Part shown: positions 8,935-17,789 of the stretch, piece after piece | How the letters are laid out: every line of letters starts with the position of its first letter | Position numbering within the stretch: the stretch's first letter is position 1 | NCBI RefSeq assembly: GCF_000636015.1 | Contig: NZ_JFZJ01000010.1 | Coordinates: forward strand, 1-51,694 | Length of the DNA: 51,694 bases | Direction: 5' to 3' | Origin: Rhodomicrobium udaipurense JA643 | GTDB taxonomy: Bacteria > Pseudomonadota > Alphaproteobacteria > Rhizobiales > Rhodomicrobiaceae | Made by a program: the position numbers and the translations under genes | The notes under the pieces: generated by a model | Told to the model about the DNA's origin: nothing | Databases searched by the model: none | The model's input: only the letters and a program-made list of their open reading frames with translations

Positions 8935-9048
8935 ACTACCCTCATAACGCGCTTCCTTTCGGGCATCGCACTCTTCGACGCGATGCAATCGGAGTGCGGT
9001 TTTCGCATGCCGGAACCGGCTTGAGCTGGCGTCCGGCATTGTCGCGAA

Positions 9049-9101
9049 GACGCAACGCGGAAGTGTTACGCTCCCGCGAACGCGTCGTTTTCAGATTTTT
9101 T
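9049..9101 (+). terminator. Hairpin and T-rich tail between efp and suhB
   Basis: GACGC (9049-9053) and CGCGG (9056-9060) pair with CCGCG (9074-9078) and GCGTC (9082-9086) across a small internal loop. A T-rich tail, GTTTTCAGATTTTTT, ends at 9101. It probably terminates efp or a short RNA from this gap. In other alphaproteobacteria a small RNA (the Rfam suhB motif) lies just upstream of suhB, so this could be its terminator; I cannot confirm the match. Confidence 0.6.
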
Positions 9102-9142
9102 CGGCAGGCCCAAGCCGCCGCCGCCATCGTGGAGTGCCCCGC

Positions 9143-9937
9143 ATGCCCGCATCAGCGCTGATGACGATCATGATCAACGCAGCCCGGAAAGCGGGACGCA
9201 GCCTTGCGCGCGATTTCGGCGAGGTCGAACACCTTCAGGTCAGCGTGAAAGGCCCGGCGAATTTCGTCTCCGCCGCAGATCACCGCGCCGAAACGATACT
9301 CTATGAGGAACTGTCGAAGGCGCGCCACGGCTATTGCTTCCTGATGGAAGAGCGCGGCCTCGTCGAAGGACCGGACAAGTCGCACGTCTGGATCATCGAT
9401 CCGCTCGACGGCACGACGAACTTCCTGCATGGCATCCCGCTGTTCTCCATCTCCATCGCGCTCGAACGCGAGGGCGAACTCGTGGCGGGCCTCATCTACA
9501 ATCCGGCGACGGGCGATCTTTACACCGCAGAGAAGGGCAAGGGCGCGTTTTTCAACGACTCGCGCCGCCTGCGGGTGGCCGCGCGCGATAACCTCGATGC
9601 GGCGGTAATCGCCACGGGCATCGCCCATCGCGGCAAGCCCGCGCAGGAGCAGAACCTGCACGAGATTTACAACGTCATGGTGGATGCGGCAGGTATCCGC
9701 CGCACGGGCGCGGCGTCGGTCGATCTGGCGTGGGTGGCGCAAGGGCGCTTCGATGGCTATTGGGAGCGCAACATCCAGTCGTGGGACATGGCTGCGGGCA
9801 TCGTCATCGTTCGCGAGGCGGGCGGCTACGTGTCGGATGCGGAAGGCCGCTCCAACATGCTGAAGTCCGGCACCATTGTCTGTGGCAATGAGTCGATTCA
9901 TGCGGCGATTTTGAAACGCATCGCCATTAAAGCTTAG
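9143..9937 (+). CDS. suhB: Inositol monophosphatase family protein SuhB
   Basis: A 264-residue lithium-sensitive phosphatase of the inositol monophosphatase family, which hydrolyses inositol-1-phosphate and related sugar phosphates and in enterobacteria also works in rRNA antitermination. Metal-site motifs are intact: MEERG, the hallmark WIIDPLDGTTNFLHG and WDMAAG near residue 215. I place the start at the ATG at 9143, which has GGAG eight bases upstream; a GTG at 9134 overlaps that site. The order efp-suhB is common in Hyphomicrobiales. Substrate cannot be deduced. Confidence 0.93.
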   Translation: MPASALMTIMINAARKAGRSLARDFGEVEHLQVSVKGPANFVSAADHRAETILYEELSKARHGYCFLMEERGLVEGPDKSHVWIIDPLDGTTNFLHGIPLFSISIALEREGELVAGLIYNPATGDLYTAEKGKGAFFNDSRRLRVAARDNLDAAVIATGIAHRGKPAQEQNLHEIYNVMVDAAGIRRTGAASVDLAWVAQGRFDGYWERNIQSWDMAAGIVIVREAGGYVSDAEGRSNMLKSGTIVCGNESIHAAILKRIAIKA

Positions 9938-10051
9938 CAAGATTGCGTTTTTCAGGGTGAAGTTGTATTCCGCGCTTTCCGCAAATGGTGTATAGGGCGT
10001 CCCAAAGCTTGAGTTTTGCACCGATCGACGCGACCGCGGGACACGCTGATC

Positions 10052-11098
10052 ATGAGTAAATCGCCCTACTACAAGACGTTATCCGGCCCCGGACGGTTCG
10101 TCGGCCGCATGCTCCTGTTCCTGATCCTCGCCGGGTTGGTCGGGTTCATCATTCACAAACCGATCATCGAGAATTTCGACCACAACCGCCCGTTGAACAC
10201 GCTGATCGTGGGCGTGCTGCTTTTCGGCATCCTCTACACCTTCCAGCAGGTGTTCCGCCTCTTCCCCGAAGTGCGCTGGGTAAACAATTTCCGCCTCTCC
10301 GATCCCGTGGCGACGGATCGCTCGCCTGCCATGCTCGCGCCGATGGCGACGCTGTTGCAGCGGCGGCAAGGCCAAGGCACGATTTCGCCCTTCGCGATGC
10401 GCTCGATCCTCGATTCCATCGCCTCCCGGCTCGACGAAAGCCGCGAAACCACGCGCTATCTCGTCGGCCTGCTCATCTTCCTCGGCCTGCTCGGCACATT
10501 CTGGGGCCTGCTCGAAACGACGGGATCGGTCGGCCAGACCATTTCCGCGCTGAACACCGAAGGCAAGGAAACGGCGGAAGTCTTTCAGGAGCTGAAGACC
10601 GGCCTCGAAGCGCCGTTGCGCGGCATGGGCACCGCGTTCTCGGCCTCGCTGTTCGGCCTTGCGGGCTCGCTCATCCTCGGCTTCCTCGACCTTCAGGCCG
10701 GACAGGCGCAGGCTCGCTTCTACAACGAACTCGAAGAGTGGCTCTCGACCATCACCGAACTTCGCTCCGAAGGCCCGGCCGACGCGCCCGGCTCGCAGGC
10801 GCAACTCCGCTTCGCGCTTCTCGACATGCAGCGCAGCATCTCCGACCTCGCCGAGAAGATCGAGCACGGGTTCATACGCGGAGGCGGCGCGAACAGCGAA
10901 CACCTCGCCAGGCTTTCTGAGGGCATCGACAAGCTCGTGCAACAGATGCGCGCGGAGCAAAAGGTCTTGCGCGAGTGGGTGGATGAGCAGTCGCACAATC
11001 AGGGCGAGCTTGCCTCCGTGTTGAGAGAGCAAAACCGCCTCGCCGGTGCGCTTCGCGAGATCGCCGCGCGCGCCCGCCGCGACCCCGTGGACCGGTAG
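10052..11098 (+). CDS. MotA/TolQ/ExbB-like proton-channel protein, non-flagellar
   Basis: A 348-residue membrane protein with four predicted helices (about 20-42, 52-72, 126-148 and 195-217). The last two carry the MotA/TolQ/ExbB signature: GLLGTFWGLLETTG and GMGTAFSASLFGLAGSLILGF. A charged, helical tail of about 120 residues follows, ending in a coiled-coil-like stretch (QQMRAEQKVLREWVDEQ). It lies 16 bases before a MotB/OmpA-like partner, so the two should form a proton-driven stator-type complex. There are no flagellar genes nearby, and the pair sits next to suhB as in other rhizobia. What it drives is not known. ZorA of Zorya defence has the same plan, but the other Zorya genes are absent. 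Confidence 0.8.
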   Translation: MSKSPYYKTLSGPGRFVGRMLLFLILAGLVGFIIHKPIIENFDHNRPLNTLIVGVLLFGILYTFQQVFRLFPEVRWVNNFRLSDPVATDRSPAMLAPMATLLQRRQGQGTISPFAMRSILDSIASRLDESRETTRYLVGLLIFLGLLGTFWGLLETTGSVGQTISALNTEGKETAEVFQELKTGLEAPLRGMGTAFSASLFGLAGSLILGFLDLQAGQAQARFYNELEEWLSTITELRSEGPADAPGSQAQLRFALLDMQRSISDLAEKIEHGFIRGGGANSEHLARLSEGIDKLVQQMRAEQKVLREWVDEQSHNQGELASVLREQNRLAGALREIAARARRDPVDR

Positions 11099-11114
11099 CC
11101 CCGGAGGATCACCG

Positions 11115-12134
11115 ATGGCCCTTTCGAAGCGCCGCCGCCCGCACGCCGTCGATTACTGGCCGGGCTTTGTCGACGCGCTGTCTACGCTGCTCCTCGTCGT
11201 GACGTTTCTCATGGTCCTGTTCATGGTCGCGCAATATTTCGCGGCGCAGGACGCGAGCGGCAAGGACACGGCGCTCGCCAAGCTTCAGCGCCAGATCGCG
11301 CAAATGGCCGACCTCCTTTCGCTCGAACGCTCGCAGAAGAAAACCGCGATGGAAGAATCGAGCGGGCTTCGCGAGACGCTTGCCGCCACCAGCGCCGAGA
11401 ACAAGCGGCTCACAAGCCTCCTGTCGGTCGATTCGGCGAAAAGCGGCGATGCCCGCGTCGCGGCGGTCACGACGCAACTCGATGAGCAGAAAAGCATAAC
11501 GGCGCAGGCGCTCGCGCAGGTGGAGCTTCTGAACCAGCAGATCCTCGCGCTGAGGAAGCAGCTCGCCGCGCTTGAAAATTCGCTCGGCGACTCGGACAAG
11601 CGCGACAAGCAGGCTCAGGCGCAAATATCCGATCTCGGCCAGCGGCTGAATGTGGCGCTCGCGAAGCGCGTGCAGGAGCTGTCGCAATACCGTTCGACGT
11701 TCTTCGGCGAACTCAAGAAATCGCTCGGCGACCGGGACGACATTCAGGTCGTCGGCGACCGCTTCGTGTTCCAGTCCGAAATCTTCTTCGATAGCGGCTC
11801 GGCGGACCTCTCGCCGCTCGGTTACGCCGAACTCGACAAGCTCGGCACGGCGCTGAGAGACCTGGAAAACAAGATCCCGCGCGACATCAACTGGGTTCTT
11901 CGCATCGACGGCCACACCGATGTGCGCCCGATCGCGACGGCGGCGTTCCGCTCGAACTGGGAGCTTTCCTCGCAGCGCGCGATCTCGGTCGTGAAATATC
12001 TCGTGTCGAAGGGCGTGCCGCCGAACCGGCTCGTCGCGGCGGGCTTCGGCGAATATCAGCCGCTTACGAGCGGCTATACCGACGCCGACCTGCGCCGAAA
12101 CCGCCGGATCGAACTGAAACTCACGGAGAAGTAG
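11115..12134 (+). CDS. MotB/OmpA-like peptidoglycan-binding partner
   Basis: A 339-residue protein with a MotB-like N-terminus: a basic segment, then one helix (about 18-40) opening with WPGFVDALSTLL, where the aspartate matches the proton-carrying Asp of MotB. A long coiled coil (about 55-190) leads to a C-terminal OmpA domain (about 215-339) with IDGHTDVRP and RNRRIELKL, which bind peptidoglycan. The ATG at 11115 is supported by GGAGG at 11103-11107; the frame is open upstream into the previous gene. It completes a two-gene unit with the MotA-like channel. The long coiled coil is unlike flagellar MotB and suggests a dedicated envelope machine. Confidence 0.83.
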   Translation: MALSKRRRPHAVDYWPGFVDALSTLLLVVTFLMVLFMVAQYFAAQDASGKDTALAKLQRQIAQMADLLSLERSQKKTAMEESSGLRETLAATSAENKRLTSLLSVDSAKSGDARVAAVTTQLDEQKSITAQALAQVELLNQQILALRKQLAALENSLGDSDKRDKQAQAQISDLGQRLNVALAKRVQELSQYRSTFFGELKKSLGDRDDIQVVGDRFVFQSEIFFDSGSADLSPLGYAELDKLGTALRDLENKIPRDINWVLRIDGHTDVRPIATAAFRSNWELSSQRAISVVKYLVSKGVPPNRLVAAGFGEYQPLTSGYTDADLRRNRRIELKLTEK

Positions 12135-12181
12135 GCGCGGCGCGGTTGCGGATCGCGCGCCGCTTCGTTACGTAAATCGCC

Positions 12182-12796
12182 ATGCTGCCACCGCAAAAGA
12201 AATCCTCCGGCGCCGAAATCGAAGAGCTGATCGCGCTGCTCGCGAAGCTGCCTGGGCTCGGGCCGCGCTCGGCGCGCCGCGCGGCGCTGCACCTCATCAA
12301 GAAGCGCGAGCAGCTTCTCCTGCCGCTCGCCCGCGCGCTGGGTGTCGCCGCCGACAAGATCGCGATCTGCAAGGAATGCGGCAACATCGACACACAGCAG
12401 CCCTGCGCGATTTGCGCGGATGCGGGCCGCGACGCCTCCACGATCTGCGTGGTTGAGGAGGTGGGCGACCTGTGGGCGCTGGAGCGGGCGGCCATCGTGC
12501 GCTCGCGCTATCACGTGCTCGGCGGTACGCTGTCGCCGCTCGACGGGCGCGGGCCGGACGACCTCTTCCTCGTCAAGCTGATGGAGCGCGCGCGCCAGCC
12601 CGGCGTTAACGAAATCATCCTCGCGCTCAACGCCACGGTGGAAGGTCAATCGACGGCGCATTACATTGCGGCAGAGCTGGAAGGATTGCCGCTGAAGGTG
12701 ACGCGTCTTGCGCGCGGCGTGCCCATCGGCGGCGAACTGGACTATCTTGACGAAGGAACGCTCGCTGCCGCGATCAAGCTTCGCCAGCCGATCTGA
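12182..12796 (+). CDS. recR: Recombination protein RecR
   Basis: A 204-residue RecR, part of the RecFOR/RecOR system that loads RecA on gapped DNA. It has the N-terminal helix-hairpin-helix ([16 protein letters not shown]), a four-cysteine zinc finger beginning CKECGN and continuing with CAIC (about residues 60-78), and a Toprim domain starting [14 protein letters not shown]. Length is standard. It stands 47 bases after the MotB-like gene and is not next to dnaX or ybaB, its usual partners in many bacteria, at least not in this window. Confidence 0.95.
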   Translation: MLPPQKKSSGAEIEELIALLAKLPGLGPRSARRAALHLIKKREQLLLPLARALGVAADKIAICKECGNIDTQQPCAICADAGRDASTICVVEEVGDLWALERAAIVRSRYHVLGGTLSPLDGRGPDDLFLVKLMERARQPGVNEIILALNATVEGQSTAHYIAAELEGLPLKVTRLARGVPIGGELDYLDEGTLAAAIKLRQPI

Positions 12797-12862
12797 TTCG
12801 CACACGCTGCGCGCGCAGCACTCGCCTTACGGTCGCTCTCTTTCCTGTGGTAACGTGTTGGA

Positions 12863-15427
12863 ATGACGACGCAGAGTAGCAAGTCCGAAAACGAGGCCGG
12901 GGCCAGGAACGGCGTCGAGGCATCGCCGTCTCCCGAGGAACGGTTCCTGAGGCGGAAGGTGCGTGCCGCGAACCGCGCGATGCTGTTCGAGAAGCTGTGG
13001 CCGCGCGTCTGGCTGCCGCTCGCGGTGGTCGGCGTTTTCGTGCTGCTCTCGGCGTTCGAAGTTTGGCAGATGCTGCCGCCCGCCGCGCATTTCGGGCTGC
13101 TATGGGGGTTCGGCGCGGGGTTCGTCTTCTCGCTGGTGCCGCTCGTGTTCTGGCGACCTCCGTCGCGGCAGGATGCGCTTGACCGGATCGAACGCGCCTC
13201 TGCCCTCGATCATCGCCCGCTGACCGCCTTTCAGGATACGCTTTCGCAGGATGCTTCGCCCGCCACGCGCGCGCTATGGGAGGCGCATCGGGCACGCGCG
13301 GCCCGGTCGCTCGCGAAGCTCAAGACGGGCGAAGCGCGGCCGCGTATCGACCGTTACGACCCTTTCGCACTTCGCGCGCTTCTCGTGCTCCTGCTCGTCG
13401 CCGCGCTCGCATCGACGCAAGCCGACCTGCCGAACCGGATCCGCGCCGCTTTCGCGGTGCCCGACCTTCCACTCATCGGCAACGGCCTGCGCATCGACGC
13501 GTGGGTTTCCCCACCCACCTACACGCGCAAGGAACCCTTCGTGCTTTCGGCGAACGCGTCGGCCACAGAGGCCGTGCCCGTGCCGCAGGGCTCTACGCTC
13601 ACCGTCAAGATCAACGGAGCCGACGCGAAGGGCTACAGCGTTGCGCTGGCGTCGCCCGGCGGCAAGCAGCCGATTGCGCCGACAGCGCAGTCGACCGACA
13701 CCTATGCGGAATACACGAGCGCCATCGACGAAGATGTGACGCTTTCCATCGGCTGGACGCTCGGCTCGGAGCGGACCTGGCGCTTGAGCGTCGTGCCGGA
13801 CGGTGCGCCGAGGATCGCATTTCACGGCCCCATTGAGGTGTCGCCGCGCGCGGTGATGCTCCTCAAATACAAGGTGGACGACGATTATGGCGTCGCGAGC
13901 GCGGAAGCGCGCGTGGAGCGCGTCATTATCCCGTCCGTAAGCGAGAGGGACAGCGAGGCTGTGGAAGCGCCCCCGCCGCCGGCCGTTCCGCAGATCGGCA
14001 AGCCGCCCGTGTTCCCCCTCTCGCTTCCGCATGCGCCGGTCAAGGCCGCCGACGCGAAGACCTACAAGGATCTGACATCGCATCCCTGGGCGGGCCTGCC
14101 CGTTGTGATATCGCTCGCGGCGAAGGACGAGGCCGGACATGAAGGGCTGAGCGCGCCACGCGGCATGATCCTCCCCGAGCGGAAATTTACGAAGACGCTC
14201 GCGCGCGGCACCATCGACCAGCGTCGTTCGCTCGTGCAGAACCCTGCCGACACAGCGCGCGTCGCTGAAAATCTCGACGCGCTGGCCGTCGCCGCGCAGG
14301 ACGAGGGAGCGGCCGCGCCTATTTATCTCGGGCTGCGCTCGGCTTTCTGGCGGCTCAAGAACGAGCCGGAAATCGGCGACATCGAGGATGTGGTCGAACA
14401 GCTTTGGGATGTCGCCATCCGTATCGAGGACGGCAATTTGTCGGCGGCAGAGCGGGAGCTTCGCGCCGCGCAGGAGCGTCTGAAGGACGCCTTGGAACGG
14501 GGCGCACCGCGTGAGGAAATCCAGAAGCTCATGGCCGAGCTTCGGCAGGCGCTGAACAGCTATTTGCAGGCGCTCAGGCAGCAGCAGAACAAGAACAGCG
14601 ACCGCGCGGCCGCCTCGCCGAACGCGAAGACGATTTCGCCGCAAGATCTCGCGCAGATGCTCGACAAGATCGAGAACCTCGCGAAATCGGGCTCGGCCGA
14701 TGCCGCTGCGCAAATGCTGAACCAGCTCCGCGACATCCTCGAATCGCTGCAAACCGCGCAGGGCAGCGGCCAGAGCCAGGAAGAGGACGCCGAGAGCCTT
14801 CAAAAGCTCGACGAGATGACCGATCTCCTGCGCAAGCAACAACAACTTCTCGATGACACATTCCGCGAGCAGCAAAATCAAGACGAGAACGCCGACGACG
14901 AGAAGGGCGCTCAGCCCCGGCAGGGACAGCGCGGCCAGAAGCAGGGACAAGCCAGCCCGAAAAGCTCGGCCGAACTCGACCAGCGTCAGGAAGACTTGCA
15001 GAAACAGTTGCAGGAGCTTCTCTCCGGCATGAATGCCGAGGGGAAAGACCCGGTGCAGCAGAAGCTTCGCGAGGCGGATGAGGCGATGGGCGACGCTGTC
15101 GACTCGCTGCGTCAGAAGCAGCTTGGCGACGCGGGGGAAGAGGAAGGGCGCGCGGTCGAAAGCCTGAGGCAAGGCACACGCGCGCTCGCCGAGCAGATGA
15201 TGCGCTCGGCCGGCGGGTCGGGGACCGGCAATCAGGCCAACCGCGATCCGCTGGGGCGCAAGCAGAACGGCCCGCTCGACAACGCCGGCGATGATGTGAA
15301 AATTCCGGACGAGTCGAGCGGTCAGCGCGCGCGCGCCATCATGGACGAGCTTCGCAAGCGACTCGGCGAGCCGACGCGACCCATGCTCGAACTCGATTAC
15401 CTCGAACGCCTGATCAAGCCCTATTGA
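12863..15427 (+). CDS. TIGR02302/DUF4175 family membrane protein
   Basis: An 854-residue protein of the alphaproteobacterial TIGR02302 (DUF4175) family. Two membrane helices lie at about residues 50-93 (LPLAVVGVFVLLSAFEVW and a second helix) and a third at about 172-190. A large middle domain (about 200-430) looks like beta-sandwich repeats. The C-terminal half (about 500-850) is rich in Gln, Glu and Leu with coiled-coil character, including several polyglutamine-like runs. The function is unknown. Family members are found near recR or sufE-type genes in related genomes, and it lies 66 bases after recR. I place the start at the ATG at 12863. Confidence 0.85.
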   Translation: MTTQSSKSENEAGARNGVEASPSPEERFLRRKVRAANRAMLFEKLWPRVWLPLAVVGVFVLLSAFEVWQMLPPAAHFGLLWGFGAGFVFSLVPLVFWRPPSRQDALDRIERASALDHRPLTAFQDTLSQDASPATRALWEAHRARAARSLAKLKTGEARPRIDRYDPFALRALLVLLLVAALASTQADLPNRIRAAFAVPDLPLIGNGLRIDAWVSPPTYTRKEPFVLSANASATEAVPVPQGSTLTVKINGADAKGYSVALASPGGKQPIAPTAQSTDTYAEYTSAIDEDVTLSIGWTLGSERTWRLSVVPDGAPRIAFHGPIEVSPRAVMLLKYKVDDDYGVASAEARVERVIIPSVSERDSEAVEAPPPPAVPQIGKPPVFPLSLPHAPVKAADAKTYKDLTSHPWAGLPVVISLAAKDEAGHEGLSAPRGMILPERKFTKTLARGTIDQRRSLVQNPADTARVAENLDALAVAAQDEGAAAPIYLGLRSAFWRLKNEPEIGDIEDVVEQLWDVAIRIEDGNLSAAERELRAAQERLKDALERGAPREEIQKLMAELRQALNSYLQALRQQQNKNSDRAAASPNAKTISPQDLAQMLDKIENLAKSGSADAAAQMLNQLRDILESLQTAQGSGQSQEEDAESLQKLDEMTDLLRKQQQLLDDTFREQQNQDENADDEKGAQPRQGQRGQKQGQASPKSSAELDQRQEDLQKQLQELLSGMNAEGKDPVQQKLREADEAMGDAVDSLRQKQLGDAGEEEGRAVESLRQGTRALAEQMMRSAGGSGTGNQANRDPLGRKQNGPLDNAGDDVKIPDESSGQRARAIMDELRKRLGEPTRPMLELDYLERLIKPY

Positions 15428-15521
15428 GGCTCGTCGCCTTGCGAAATCGCACCGGCGGCAAGATATTTGCATTAGGGAGAACAAACGGATTTGGGCGGAA
15501 CGCGCCCGGACAGGAAACATT

Positions 15522-15974
15522 ATGACCGGCTCAGCAAACATCGACGAACTCGTCGAGAATTTCGGTTTCCTCGACGATTGGGAGGACCGTTACCGCTATC
15601 TGATCGAGCTTGGCCGCGCGCTTGCCCCGCTTGATGACGCCGAGCGCAACGAAGTCACCAAGGTGCGCGGCTGCGCGAGCCAGGTCTGGGTTGTCAGCAA
15701 GGCGACAGGCGCCGGTCCCGACACGGTGATCGAGCTGCGCGGCGACAGCGACGCGCATCTGGTCAAGGGGCTGATCGCGGTGGTGCTGGCGCTGTTCTCG
15801 GGCCGGACCGCGCGCGAAATCCTCTCGACGGACGAGAAGGCCGTTTTCATGACGCTCGGGCTCAACGATCATCTGACGCCGCAACGCTCGAACGGGCTTG
15901 CGTCGATGGTGCAGCGCATCAAGCGCGATGCGCTCGCCGCGTCGAGCGCGGAAACCTCGGCGGCTGTGCATTAG
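15522..15974 (+). CDS. sufE: SufE-family Fe-S assembly sulfur acceptor
   Basis: A 150-residue SufE homologue. SufE takes sulfur as persulfide from the cysteine desulfurase SufS and passes it to the SufBCD scaffold. The acceptor cysteine is in VRGCASQVW (about residue 51), and the domain has the usual N-terminal FGFLDDWEDRYRYLIELGR and C-terminal RSNGLASMVQRIK. No other suf genes are in the window, as is common for a stand-alone sufE in this group. It follows the DUF4175 gene by 94 bases. Confidence 0.93.
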   Translation: MTGSANIDELVENFGFLDDWEDRYRYLIELGRALAPLDDAERNEVTKVRGCASQVWVVSKATGAGPDTVIELRGDSDAHLVKGLIAVVLALFSGRTAREILSTDEKAVFMTLGLNDHLTPQRSNGLASMVQRIKRDALAASSAETSAAVH

Positions 15975-16109
15975 ATCGACGCGGCGCGCTTACATGGGCG
16001 CGGCGTGCGTTCGTGAGCGGACTATCGACCGCCCGAATGTGCGGTGCGTCAGCGGCCATGAACGGCTCTACCCGCGCCGCGATGCCCCGCTCCCGGCGCG
16101 CCGGAGACT

Positions 16110-16138
16110 TTGACGCAACGGCGCAAACATACTAAAAT
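16110..16138 (+). promoter_or_regulatory. Near-consensus sigma-70-type promoter
   Basis: TTGACG at 16110-16115 and TAAAAT at 16133-16138 are separated by exactly 17 bases. The start of transcription would fall near 16145, giving a leader of about 50 bases to the glycosyltransferase ATG at 16198. It is among the best promoter matches in the window. Confidence 0.7.
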
Positions 16139-16197
16139 TCAACGCTTCAGCCGCATTATCGGCGGCACAGGCCTTTTGACCCGGTGCGTTGCTCGTG

Positions 16198-17406
16198 ATG
16201 CGTTTCGCTTCTGAAAACATCCCTCCGACCGAATTCTCCGCCATCGAACACGCGCCCTATCCATCGCAGCCCTACCTGCCGCTGCCCTCGCATCGGAAGC
16301 GCGTGGCGGTGACAGCGTCCTCGGCTGGCGCGCTCATCAATTTCTGCCATGGCCTGATCCTCGACATGGTCAATCGCGGGCACCGCGTCTTCGCGTTCGC
16401 GCCCGAACTGTCGAACAGCGACTTGCGCATTCTCTCGCACATCGGCGCGGAGGCATACTCCCTGCCGACGCAGCTCGCGCTTTGGGACAAGTACCGGCGC
16501 ATGCGCGAACTCTCGAATCTGTTCGGCGACCTCGCGCCGGACGTGCTTCTCGTCGAGTCCGCCCGTAACGGCATGGTGACTGTCGCTGCGGCGAAGATCG
16601 CGAAAATCCCGCACGTCGTGACGGTGGTGCCGAGCTTTGGCCCGGCCTTCATGGAGGGCGCGGCGGGTGCATCCGCGTGGAGCCACCGGCAGGCGATGAA
16701 GACCGTGTTCCGCACGGTCTTCTCCTGGAGCGACGCGGTGGTGTTCCACAGCGCACACGACATGAAATTCGCGGACGACACGAAGCTTCTACCGCCGTCG
16801 AAATCGGCGGTCGCGGTTGGCGGCTGGGGCGAGGATTTGCACCGCCACGTCCAGCGGTCTCTGCCGCCGCTCGATCGCGGTATGCTGTTCCTGATGGCCG
16901 CGCCGCTCGACCAGCTTCAGGGCATTCTCGAATATTGCGAGGCGGCGAAAACGATGCGCCTCAAGGCACGCCGCGCGCGGTTCTTCCTCGCGTCCACGCC
17001 GGGCGAGGCTATCGCGCCGGTCGGCACCGCCATCCTGAAGCAGTATCGCGAGTTCGTGCAGTATATCGGCCCGATCGACGACGCGGGTTCGCTCATCTCG
17101 AAATGTCATGTGCTGGTCGCGCCCTCTTGGGGCAACGGCGCCCCGCGTTCGTTGTTTCAGGCGCTGGCCCTCGGGCGGCCGGTCATCACCACGGACACGA
17201 GAAGCTGCCGCGACTTCGTCCAGCTGGGGCTGAACGGCTACAAGGTGCCCGTCCGCGACCCGGAGGCGCTCGTCCGCGCGATGATCCAGATCTTGCAGAG
17301 GCCGGATCTCATGCCGTTGATGGCGGAGGACTCGCGCCGCCTCGCGCTCCGCTTCTATGACATGAACGCCGTCAACGCGCTCGTGCTGGAAACGCTGGGC
17401 CTTTAG
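16198..17406 (+). CDS. Glycosyltransferase, group 1 (GT-B) family
   Basis: A protein of about 402 residues with a GT-B layout. An N-terminal Rossmann-like half (VAVTASSAGALINFCHGL, DVLLVESARNGMVTVAAAKIA) is joined to a C-terminal GT4-type half whose acceptor/donor block is VAPSWGNGAPRSLFQALALG, followed by RPVITTDTRSCRDF and GYKVPVRDPEALVRAM. Such enzymes transfer sugars from nucleotide donors to lipid or glycan acceptors in exopolysaccharide or LPS synthesis. The substrate cannot be deduced, and it is not in a polysaccharide cluster. Starts at 16189 (TTG), 16195 (GTG) and 16198 (ATG) are possible; I chose the ATG, with no clear Shine-Dalgarno for any. A strong promoter lies about 60 bases upstream. 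Confidence 0.82.
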   Translation: MRFASENIPPTEFSAIEHAPYPSQPYLPLPSHRKRVAVTASSAGALINFCHGLILDMVNRGHRVFAFAPELSNSDLRILSHIGAEAYSLPTQLALWDKYRRMRELSNLFGDLAPDVLLVESARNGMVTVAAAKIAKIPHVVTVVPSFGPAFMEGAAGASAWSHRQAMKTVFRTVFSWSDAVVFHSAHDMKFADDTKLLPPSKSAVAVGGWGEDLHRHVQRSLPPLDRGMLFLMAAPLDQLQGILEYCEAAKTMRLKARRARFFLASTPGEAIAPVGTAILKQYREFVQYIGPIDDAGSLISKCHVLVAPSWGNGAPRSLFQALALGRPVITTDTRSCRDFVQLGLNGYKVPVRDPEALVRAMIQILQRPDLMPLMAEDSRRLALRFYDMNAVNALVLETLGL

Positions 17407-17789
17407 GGTTCCGGACTGAAAACTTGAAAGAGCAACTGCCAAACGAAGGTCGAACTGCGCCCGGGTTTTCCCGCTCGCTTTTTGCCGTCTCGGCGTCACT
17501 TGGCGTTCAGTGCTTGCGCCTGGTCGGTTAGCCTCCAGGACGGGCGATTGAGGGTAATCCCGCACCGCAGAGTAGCGTTCGCCCGTCTTCGAGCCGATAT
17601 GCTATACCTTTTTCCTGTACACGGGTCGAAAGCTCCGGTTCGTCGCTCACTTGCGACGCAGACGAAGCCCCACGGGCACTGCGCCTCGCCTGACTGTTCG
17701 AGGGGGCTTTCCGGCGTGACTATTTCGATTTGCCGATAGCTTACCCTTGAAAAGTCGAGGAAGATTTTAGGCCGCTTGGAGCGACGCCT
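17407..17789. other. Intergenic gap, nothing recognised
   Basis: This stretch of 383 bases separates the glycosyltransferase from the convergent uspA-type gene. Small inverted repeats exist (for example GTCGC/GCGAC near 17640-17656), but there is no T-tailed terminator and no open frame with a ribosome binding site. I see no RNA gene. Confidence 0.4.

Noticed and set aside
10052-12134. Zorya defence system
   Set aside because: ZorA/ZorB-like architecture is present, but ZorC, ZorD or ZorE are absent and neighbours are recR and DUF4175; the pair is core in this order.
13274-15541. 755-residue minus-strand frame opposite the DUF4175 gene
   Set aside because: Antisense shadow of a real gene with biased third positions; no start signal or family.
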